Shown here in pieces: positions 44,501 through 51,700 of a stretch of DNA of 52,624 bases; the first letter of the stretch is position 1, and each line of letters opens with the position of its first letter. A program made the translations under genes and the position numbers. The notes beneath the pieces were generated by a model. The model saw nothing but the letters and a program-made list of their open reading frames with translations. It had not been told where the DNA came from and searched no databases. The stretch is from Cryomorphaceae bacterium (GTDB lineage: Bacteria; Bacteroidota; Bacteroidia; Flavobacteriales; Flavobacteriaceae): positions 1 to 52,624 of the forward strand of contig QOPV01000012.1 in NCBI GenBank assembly GCA_003331265.1, given 5' to 3'.

Positions 44501-45708
44501 GATATCTCTCTAATTGAAGAATTTAAAAATCCTGTTCCAATTGTTGATGGATCATATTTATTTACAGAGTTATCAGGGTAAATATTATTTCCAGGTTTTA
44601 ATATAAAACTGGGATAAAATTCGTCAATTTTAGTTTTATTAGGGTCTGACTCACCTAAATCCTGTAAGGCTAATACGTTACGTACATTCTGAGTTTGATT
44701 TACTCTATTTGTAACCCAAACCTCTATTCTAGTTATATTAATTTGGGTGTTTAAATATGGGTAATTTTTAAGAGTTTTATCATATTTATCCCTAAAATAT
44801 TGTCCTAAAAAGAAATGTCGGTTTTCATCATAATCTAATGGATATATTGAAAACTCTTCAAAACTTCCATCACCTTTAGCCATTACTGTTTGAGATTGTG
44901 ATCTCTGTTCAGAAAGAACTGTAGTAACTTTTGTATTACCAAATTTTAATTCTGTTTTAAATCCAAATAAACTTTGAGCTCCAGAAATTAATGATCCGCT
45001 TAATGGCATACTCACATTTCCAAGTTCAATTTTTTGAATAATATCGTCTTCCGTAGGAGTATAGTCAAGTTTTAATAGGTTTTGAAAATCAAATGTAGAT
45101 TGGGTGTCGTAGTTTGAAGAAATGGTCAGCCTTTCACCAATTTTCCCATTCATACTTAAACTTATAGATTGGTTAAAATCTAAATTAATATTACTTTGAT
45201 TTCTAGAGGATAATGAAGGATTTTCTCTTTTTTGATAACGAGCTCCAATATCCATAGAAATTGATCCTTGGGGTGTTAGTTCAATTTCATCTCCTCCGAA
45301 AATTGTTTCAAAAAAATTAGAATTTAAATATAAATCTGGAAGTAAATTTTTGATTTTTTCAGATTCGTCAGAATCTTCATCCTCTAACAACTTTAACTTA
45401 TCTTGAAAATAAGTTTTGATATTGTTTTCTTTTATTAGTTTTCTGTATTCCTCTGGATTTAATATTAAAGGAATTCCAACATCAATTTCACCAGCTTTAG
45501 TTGTATAGATATACTTATCAATAAGAGGATCATATGTGTATTTAGAAATAAAAAATGAGGGTGGTTTTAATTTAAATTTTCCTAAATAAACTGTATTACC
45601 AATTGTATCTAAAGTTATAATCTTTTGACCAAATAGGTTGTAATTGTATAATGATGTTAAGAAAAATAATGTTAGAAAGATTTTTCTTTTAAAAGAAACT
45701 TTGTTCAA
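38572..45708 (-). CDS. sprA: SprA (Sov), type IX secretion outer-membrane translocon
   Basis: This 2378-residue protein is the giant barrel through which type IX cargo crosses the outer membrane; in gliding flavobacteria it also exports the SprB adhesins. A signal peptide (1-28, SFKRKIFLTLFFLTSLY) is followed by SprA N-terminal domain segments such as GDEIELTPQGSISMDIGARY and, around residue 700, IPIGQFNVPRGSVKVTAGGR, then a long run of amphipathic strands ending TIRSGMTLRYNFGE, with a C-terminal aromatic/charged ending suited to a barrel. The frame is intact over 7.1 kb. The next gene upstream, ruvA, ends four bases before the ATG. Confidence 0.97.
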   Translation of the reverse strand: MNKVSFKRKIFLTLFFLTSLYNYNLFGQKIITLDTIGNTVYLGKFKLKPPSFFISKYTYDPLIDKYIYTTKAGEIDVGIPLILNPEEYRKLIKENNIKTYFQDKLKLLEDEDSDESEKIKNLLPDLYLNSNFFETIFGGDEIELTPQGSISMDIGARYQKRENPSLSSRNQSNINLDFNQSISLSMNGKIGERLTISSNYDTQSTFDFQNLLKLDYTPTEDDIIQKIELGNVSMPLSGSLISGAQSLFGFKTELKFGNTKVTTVLSEQRSQSQTVMAKGDGSFEEFSIYPLDYDENRHFFLGQYFRDKYDKTLKNYPYLNTQINITRIEVWVTNRVNQTQNVRNVLALQDLGESDPNKTKIDEFYPSFILKPGNNIYPDNSVNKYDPSTIGTGFLNSSIREISTVKNGFGPISNLISEGNDYSVLENARKLELNEYILHKKLGYISLNQPLNNDEILAVAYQYTVGGQVFQVGEFANDGVDATDLYENNGQQQISNNSLIVKMLKSSLTNINQPVWDLMMKNIYSIGSYQINKDDFKLNIFYSNPSPLNYIEAVDSSIWPKSIDGKTLLSVFNLDNLNMNNDIQNGGDGFFDFVPGLTIDSNNGLIIFTSIEPFGEYLFNKLKNTNSSAENYDNSDSYNVNQKKYVYQEVYNSSKTGAEEKIEKNKFQLKGSYKTSGDSGGIPIGQFNVPRGSVKVTAGGRLLQEGIDYTVNYQAGRVQILDQTLKSSNIPIEISTESNSFFAQQKKRFSGVNIEHKFNDNFILGGSLMNLSERSISQKANYGVEPVNNTMIGVNGIFSTEVPFLTRIANKLPNIKTKTPSVISVKGEIAFLHAGKPKNSGYEENATVYVDDFEGAETNIDLKDNLSWKLSSVPVNVKGSEFGVDDLRLGHYRAKLAWYNIDPIFYTRQRPSEIDDNELSKNETRRIFIDEIFPQQDLIEGQSRIQNTFDLNYIPIEKGPYNNIENSLFLKNTENNWAGITRKINTTNFEQSNVEFIQFWLLDTFEENSSFENFLGNLVFNLGSISEDILKDGKKLYENGLPTQNSQQIINNSSWGISPATQSLVYTFDSDANNRSAQDLGYDGLNDQDESEKYFNGPNSDPAGDNYQYYLNTQGGILNRYKNYNGTQGNSPVSINDGNRGSTTVPDTEDVNQDNTMNTIDSYFEYRIPIKKNMDVGNHPFISDVRDNVKVELPNGQIKTTRWIQFKIPVFKQFYKSSKYSSYFNAINGIDNLRSIRFMRVLLKDFSNPVTLRFATLDLVRTDWKRYSKNLNRDNINYPNTSFDIGSVNILENENRVPINYILPPGVQREEINSNSSIIRQNEQSMTIKVTDLQPKDSRAVYKNLDYDMRQYKRLKMFIHAESLEGSPTLPGEGSSEDYDKRLVGFIRLGSDFTDNYYQIEVPLKPTPFSKGSSNKFSSDQVWEPDFNSIDFPLEILTKLKALTISSSSNLSEILYFDEDLQRIDEFTSISSLPGDKKYKFAIKGNPTIGGIKTLMIGVKNPSTKNGDILSGEVWFNELRLSEIDGKGGWSALGSLDGNIADLANFSVSGKMSTVGFGSIDKTPNQRSREEFKQYGFIGSANIGKFLPEKWGIQIPLAYSVNQQVTTPEYDPFYQDIKLSDRLDSAQRKSQRDSIREQAISFKQAKSISLIGLKKNRKEDQPERFYDIENFDFSYSYNQETEHDYEIENLTRKTVRAGAQYSFNFEPFVITPFKSITFISENKYLEWLSEFNVNPLISSVSFNTNINRSFNSQRFREVYVEGADASRQISLPDIQQRNFLFDWDLSLSQNLTNSLRLDFSASNNSIVKNYYQNDSEGNSLVNKEFEIWDGFWNTGETNSHNQSFRLSYELPFKLFPFVNFISSNYNYSGDFSWERGSDAMAQVEDESGNVLGRVNTIQNANTHAINASFNMAKFYRNLGLEKKKKPKKIQEKITNSLVGLATGLTRLKLNYAENNGQVLPGYTQSLGFFGTSKPTLAFVFGSQSDIRYEAAKNGWLTNFPSFNEQYSTVHNTKFDLVAELSWIKDLKIDINANRTFSENFSENYIIIENEYNPLSPNSSGNFAISSILIKTSFRDSDQYKSETFQTFKNNRLIIAQRLAAINGNSNGEFDVDGFPQGYGKNNQSVLIPAFISAYSGDDPNEISLSPIRSTPLPNWSIQYTGLINIDFIKERFKRFSLGHSYRSSYTLNNFKSNLEFDSSNNQITDLAGNFLNEILFTNINLVEQFNPLLKLDMELKNSIRVVMELKKDRALSLSLDNNLLTEVSGMDYSIGMGYRIKDLKFRNGFGGRQTVSKGDLNLKADLSLRDNITIIRNLDIDDNKVTAGQSIWSMKFSADYALSKSFNAVFFYDHLFSEFAISTAFPQTTIRSGMTLRYNFGE

Positions 45709-45712
45709 TATT

Positions 45713-46294
45713 TTACAATTTATTCAATGCCCCTTTAATCAACTCTTCAACAGTTATTTCTGGCGAATTATTAATTAGCATTTCGATTACCTTACTAGTC
45801 TGTTTTCTATTGTATCCTAGTACCTCTAATGCTGATAACGCTTCATCTTGATTTGTATTGCTAATATTTCCTATAAATTGATCATTTTCTGAAATTAAGC
45901 CTACTTTATCTTTTAAGTCTATAATAACTCTTTGCGCAGTCTTCAAGCCAATTCCTTTTACAGATTGAATTGTAGAAACATCTCCTGAAATTATAGCACT
46001 TTGAATTTCTTTAGGGCTCAAGGAGGAAAGCATAGTTCTAGCTGTACTAGCTCCAATTCCAGAAACTGATATTAATTTTCTAAACAAGTTTCTTTCTGTT
46101 TTTTCAAAAAACCCAAATAAAGTGTGAGAATCTTCTTTTACTTGAAGATGAGTAAATAAACTAATACTTTCGGAATCTGTTAATTTTGAAAATGTATTAA
46201 GTGAGATATTCACCAAATAACCAACTCCGTTACAATCTATTACAACCTCAGTTGGAGATTTTTCAATCATTCTACCCTTTAATTGTGTTATCAT
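45713..46294 (-). CDS. ruvA: Holliday junction DNA helicase subunit RuvA
   Basis: A 193-residue RuvA, which binds four-way junctions and loads the RuvB motor. The N-terminal OB-fold has MITQLKGRMIEKSPTEVVID and GVGYLVNIS; the two helix-hairpin-helix motifs are LISVSGIGASTARTMLSS and IQSVKGIGLKTAQRVIID; and the C-terminal domain (about 145-193) contacts RuvB. It overlaps maeB by four bases (ATGA) and is followed by sprA. Confidence 0.96.
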   Translation of the reverse strand: MITQLKGRMIEKSPTEVVIDCNGVGYLVNISLNTFSKLTDSESISLFTHLQVKEDSHTLFGFFEKTERNLFRKLISVSGIGASTARTMLSSLSPKEIQSAIISGDVSTIQSVKGIGLKTAQRVIIDLKDKVGLISENDQFIGNISNTNQDEALSALEVLGYNRKQTSKVIEMLINNSPEITVEELIKGALNKL

Positions 46295-48570
46295 TTCTTC
46301 AATTTAGCTTTTTTTTGAGCATCAACTACTGCCACAGCAGACATATTTACCATTTCCTCAACGCTGGCACCTAATTGTAAAACATGAACTGCTTTAGACA
46401 TACCCATCATAATAGGGCCAATTGAAAGTGCATTATCTAATTCTTTAATTACTTTGTAGTTGGTATTGGCAGAATCTAGATTTGGAAAAATTAATGTATT
46501 AACATTTTTTCCCGATAATTTAGAATAAGAAAATTTGTCCTTAAACATTTCTTTATTTAAGGCAAAATCCGATTGGACTTCTCCATCTACATTTAAATCA
46601 GGAAAATTTCTATGTAAAAACTTAACCGCTTGATTAACTTTTAAAGCCATCAAATGAGTAGAAGATCCAAAATTTGAATAAGATAACATAGCGATATTAG
46701 GTTCCATTCCAAACATTTTTACTGTTTCAGCTGTCATTTTAGCGATTACTGCTAAATCTTTTGAGCTTGGGTCTATATTTATTGAAGTATCTGACAAGAA
46801 TAAAGGACCCTTACTTGTTATCATTAAATTTGTGGTGGCAACTTTATTTATTCCAGGTGCCTTACCAATAACTTCTAACATAGGTTTTACTGTAACGGGA
46901 TAACTTCTTGAATATCCAGAAATCAGTGCCTCCGCCTCGCCATCTAACAGCATCATAGCAGAATATAAATTTCTTTGTTTCATTTTGTTTACAGCTTCAA
47001 ATAAAGTAACCCCTTTTCTTCTTCTTAATTCCCAATATTTTTTTCCAAATTTTTCACGATTTGATAATTCTTCATTAGATTTTGGGTCAATAATGGGGAT
47101 GTCCTCGTCGAATTCAATTTCAGATTTTAATTCCAATATTACATCTTTATCTCCAAGTAAAATGGGATAACCAATTCCTTCTTCGTGAACTATTTGAGCT
47201 GCTTTTAAAACATCTAAATGATCAGCTTCTGCAAAAATTATTTTTTTTGGGTTTGCCTTTGCTCTATTAGCAAGGAGTCTAACTATTTTATTGTCATTGC
47301 CTAGTCTAGAATGTAATTCCTCTTCATATTTATCCCAACTTTCAATTGGAGCTTTTGCAACTCCTGAATCCATTGCAGCTTTGGCAACTTTAGGTGGTAT
47401 TTTAGTTATTAATCTAGGATCAAATGGCTTTGGAATTATATAACTTTTTCCAAATGCAAGCTTTGTTTTATCATAGGCTATATTAACAAATTCTGGTACA
47501 GTTTCTTTTGCTAAAGAAGCTAGAGCCTTAACAGCTGCCATTTTCATTTGATCGTTAATTTTAGAGGCTTTTACATCTAAAGCTCCTCTAAATATAAAAG
47601 GGAATCCTAGAACATTATTAACCTGATTTGGATGATCGGACCTCCCTGTAGCCATAATAATATCATCTCTAGTTTTCATAGCTAAATCATAAGCTATTTC
47701 AGGATTTGGATTGGCCATGGCAAAAACAATTGGATTTTTACTCATCGATAATAACATTTTAGGAGAGACCATATTTTCTTTTGAAAGACCTATAAAAACA
47801 TCAGAATTTATCATTGCTTCATCTAGAGAATCAATTTTTCTGTTAGTAGCAAATTCTTTTTTTTCTTTAGATAATTCTTTTCTATCCGATCTTATTACGC
47901 CCTTACTGTCAGTCATAACAATATTTTTCGGATTTAATCCCAAAGCTTTATACATTCTTGTACATGAAATTGCAGCTGCACCAGCTCCACAAATTACCAT
48001 TTGTACATCTTCAATCTTTTTTTCGACAAGATCCAATGCATTTAACAATGCTGCCGAGGAAATAATAGCTGTTCCGTGTTGATCATCATGCATTACAGGA
48101 ATATCTAATTCATCCGAAAGTCTTTTTTCTATTTCAAAAGCCTCAGGAGCTTTAATATCTTCTAAATTTATTCCTCCAAAAGTTGGAGAAATATTCTTAA
48201 CCGTTTCAATAAATTTTTCTGTGTCTTTAGTATTAATCTCTATATCAAAAACATCTATTCCAGCAAAAATTTTAAAAAGTAAAGCTTTGCCTTCCATTAC
48301 TGGTTTAGAGGCTTCCGGACCAATATCTCCTAATCCTAAAACAGCTGTACCGTTAGTTATAACAGCCACTAAGTTTCCCTTAGAGGTATACTTGTATACG
48401 TTATCTATATTTTTTTCGATTTCAATACATGGATGTGCCACGCCTGGTGAATAAGCTAAAGATAAGTCCCTTTGACTATTGTATTTAGTTGTAGGAATTA
48501 CCTCAATCTTTCCAGGTTTTGGTTTAGCATGATATACTAATGCTTCTCTTCTGTTCTTGTTATTTTTCAT
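46291..48570 (-). CDS. maeB: NADP-dependent malic enzyme with phosphotransacetylase-like domain
   Basis: A 759-residue MaeB-type enzyme (oxidative decarboxylation of malate to pyruvate with NADPH). The malic-enzyme half has YNSQRDLSLAYSPGVAHPC, the metal and substrate segment MHDDQHGTAIISSAALLNAL, and the nucleotide fold VICGAGAAAISC. The C-terminal half (about 430-759) is a phosphotransacetylase-like domain (GIGYPILLGDKDVI ... SIGPIMMGMSKAVHVL) that in MaeB is usually regulatory and binds acetyl-CoA rather than acting as Pta. The length is normal. It heads maeB-ruvA-sprA, with a 177-base gap to the divergent secreted-protein gene. Confidence 0.96.
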   Translation of the reverse strand: MKNNKNRREALVYHAKPKPGKIEVIPTTKYNSQRDLSLAYSPGVAHPCIEIEKNIDNVYKYTSKGNLVAVITNGTAVLGLGDIGPEASKPVMEGKALLFKIFAGIDVFDIEINTKDTEKFIETVKNISPTFGGINLEDIKAPEAFEIEKRLSDELDIPVMHDDQHGTAIISSAALLNALDLVEKKIEDVQMVICGAGAAAISCTRMYKALGLNPKNIVMTDSKGVIRSDRKELSKEKKEFATNRKIDSLDEAMINSDVFIGLSKENMVSPKMLLSMSKNPIVFAMANPNPEIAYDLAMKTRDDIIMATGRSDHPNQVNNVLGFPFIFRGALDVKASKINDQMKMAAVKALASLAKETVPEFVNIAYDKTKLAFGKSYIIPKPFDPRLITKIPPKVAKAAMDSGVAKAPIESWDKYEEELHSRLGNDNKIVRLLANRAKANPKKIIFAEADHLDVLKAAQIVHEEGIGYPILLGDKDVILELKSEIEFDEDIPIIDPKSNEELSNREKFGKKYWELRRRKGVTLFEAVNKMKQRNLYSAMMLLDGEAEALISGYSRSYPVTVKPMLEVIGKAPGINKVATTNLMITSKGPLFLSDTSINIDPSSKDLAVIAKMTAETVKMFGMEPNIAMLSYSNFGSSTHLMALKVNQAVKFLHRNFPDLNVDGEVQSDFALNKEMFKDKFSYSKLSGKNVNTLIFPNLDSANTNYKVIKELDNALSIGPIMMGMSKAVHVLQLGASVEEMVNMSAVAVVDAQKKAKLKK

Positions 48571-48700
48571 TTAAAAAGGTTAGTATAATTTATAAATTTA
48601 TAAAAAGCATCTCCAATAACATAGAAAAAGTAAACTATTATAAGTTTTAAATAATATTGTTTAATTATATCCCTTTTCTTGTTAAAATAAATCTCAACTA

Positions 48701-48729
48701 TTGTTTTTTTATAATTTACCGTAAGTTTA
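48701..48729 (+). promoter_or_regulatory. Candidate promoter of the large secreted protein
   Basis: TTG (48701-48703) and TAAGTTTA (48722-48729) are 18 bases apart, near the Bacteroidota consensus with one mismatch (A for G in the last place of the -7 box). A start near 48735 would leave about 13 bases before the TTG start codon. The rest of the 177-base gap between maeB and this gene is AT-rich, and I see nothing else in it. Confidence 0.45.
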
Positions 48730-48747
48730 CGTAGAATTACATGTAAT

Positions 48748-51700
48748 TTGAAAAAATCATTTTTATTACTAGTTTTTTTACTGTTTTTAAACGGTCTTCA
48801 AGCTCAGTTAAGTAAAATTCATTATATACCTCCAATAACTGCAACAGATGATCCTGGAGATCAATGGATTTATATTTCTGCACCTCCAGGTATAAATAAT
48901 ATAAAAGTTGAAGTAAAAGTGGGTGGAGCTCTTGGTGCTACAGCAGATTCTGGGACTGTTTTTTTTTCTGGAACAGTTGACAATTTTAATCCTCTTGCCA
49001 TTGAGCTTGCGCAAAATCCAGGGAATAATAATGGGTGGTGGAGTAACTTTTTCGTCCAATCCTCAGAAACGGAAATGGTCTTAAACAAAGGGTTTATAGT
49101 GGAATCAGAATCTGAAGTTTATGTTTCAGTTAGAGCAAATTCCGATGGTCAACAATACCAAGCTGGAGCTTTGGTTAGCAAAGGTAAATCTGGGTTAGGA
49201 ACAAGATTTCGGGCTGGAATGTTTCAAAATCAAAACTCTTCACATATTGGCTTTATATCTGTAATGGCTAGTGAAGATTTAACTCAAGTTGCTTTTAATT
49301 TTACCAAAAATATCGAAACAACAGGTGGACCCAAAACGACTGAAACTCCTCTCTTAGTTAATCTTAATAAGGGGGAAAGCTATATTCTAGCAAGTCAAGG
49401 AGGGTTTGGAAATGAATTAATAGGTACGCTTGTGACATCCAACAAACCAGTGATAGTTAACACGGGATCTGCCAGTGGAAGTTTTGAAGAATCAATTGGT
49501 GGACAAGATTATGGATTTGATCAAATAGTAGGCTCTGATTTAGTAGGTTCAGAATATATATTTATTAGAGGAAATGGAAGAGATGGTTGGGAAAATGTTT
49601 TGATTATTGCTGATCAAGACAATACTGAAATTCTTGTTAATGGTGAATCCTATGGAACCATTGCAAAAGCTGGAGACTATATTATAATTGAGGGAAACAA
49701 ATACAGCTCTCAAAATCCTGGAGCTAACATGTATGTTAGTACTTCAAATTTAGATAATAAATTATTTGCTTTTCAAGGAACCGGAAGTGTGTATGATTCC
49801 AATTTTGCAGCAGCTGCTAATCAAGGGATGTTTTTCGTCCCTCCGCTTAACTGCTCATCTAAAGGAGATGTGGATAATATAGCTAATATTGATAAAATTG
49901 GAAATAAAACTTTTGAAGGGGCTGTTACTTTTATTACTAAAAAAAATGCTACTATTTTGATAAATGGAAGTGCAATTGAAACTTACAGTGAAGTTACTGG
50001 ACCAACAAATGTTACAGGAAATGATGACTATGTGACCTACATAGTAAAAAAATTAACAGGAAATATTGCAGTTACTGGAAATGACGAGCTTTACGTTGCA
50101 TACTTTAATTACAGTGGAGCAGCTACTACAGGAGGTTTTTATTCAGGTTTTGCTACCCCACCTGAGATAGTTTATGATGTAGAGCTTGAAATTCTTGGGT
50201 CCTGTATAAAACAAAATGGAGAATCTAATATAATACTAACGGCAGAAAACATAGAAAATTTTGATAGTATACGCTGGTTAAAAGAAAACGAATTAGGAAC
50301 TTTTATACCAACTGGTGATACGGCAACCACTTTTAAACCAACACTAGCAGGGTCATACAAGTTGGAGGGTGTTTTAGAATGTTCTAGTTTAAATTTTCTT
50401 TCAAATAAAATTGTAGTAAGTATATGTCCAACTGATTCTGATCAAGATGGTATAATTGATAATATAGATATTGACAAAGATAACGACGGAATTAGTAACG
50501 TTTTTGAATCATTTGGAAATGCTGTGATAGATTTAACCAATGAAGAGAGTCCATCGGTAAAATTTGAAAAAGATGCATCTGTAAATAACTCTGTTTTAGA
50601 AAATGGAGGTGTAATTTCCAGTATTCCTGAGGGAATAAATACTTTTGAAGGTGCTGAAAACGGGGTGTTTAAATCAACCGTTTTAGCAGGAACTGATGTA
50701 CAATTAACCTATATATTAAATTTTAAAGAAACACTTAATATTAAAATAAATGATAATCCCGATGAATCAGTGGATAATAATGAAGATATCATCTCAATAA
50801 AAGTTTTTCCGGAAACTCAAAACATTACACTTTTAGATCCAAATGATAATCTTTTGATAGACACTAATTTTGATGAAAATTTTGAATCAGAAATATCTAA
50901 TTACACAGCAAACGAAATTATATTTAAACAAAATACAAGTTCAAGTAGTACCATAGATTATGCTTTTTTTGCCAGTGAAATAACAGGGATTTCCATAACT
51001 CAAAAAAGAAGTAATACATCTACTAATGGGGAATTTAGTGGTGTTATTTCTATTCAAAATTACTCAATTGATACAGATATTGATAATACTGTTGATTATT
51101 TAGATTTGGATAGTGATGGAGACGGATGTAATGATGTAACAGAAGCTGGGTTTATTGACCAAGATGGTAATGGGATGATTGGGTCAGGGATTCCTACAAC
51201 TAAAAATAATGGTGTAGATAATATTGGTGGGGTCACCGGTCATGATTATTCAAAAGAACCATTAAAAGATGCAAATGGAACTTACTTTTTTCAAAAAATA
51301 AGTAAACCAGTTACAATCAATTCAATTCCTGTATCGACCACTGCGTGCCAAGAGGGGGCTAACGCTACTTTTAGTGTAGGTATAGAAACTCTTGATAATC
51401 CTTCTTTTAAATGGCAAATTTACAATATAGATTCTACTAATTTTGAACCATGGGATAATTTGACAGAATCGGAAACTTATTCGGGAACAAATTCTTCAAT
51501 ATTAAAAGTTAACAATGTTACAGTTGACATGAATGGTGATAAATTTAGAGTACTTGTAAATTCTGATCAATATTTATGTCCTACAAATAGTGATGAAGTT
51601 TCATTGACTGTTTTTGAAAAACTTCCTGTTGCAAATGCAGTAAATGATATTATAAAATGTGACGATAGTTCTGTCGGAGATGATAAAGACGGAATTATTT

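Noticed and set aside
48808-49088. Minus-strand open frames at the start of the large secreted protein gene
   Set aside because: They are antisense to a clearly coding frame with a signal peptide and conserved domain, and look like nothing known.
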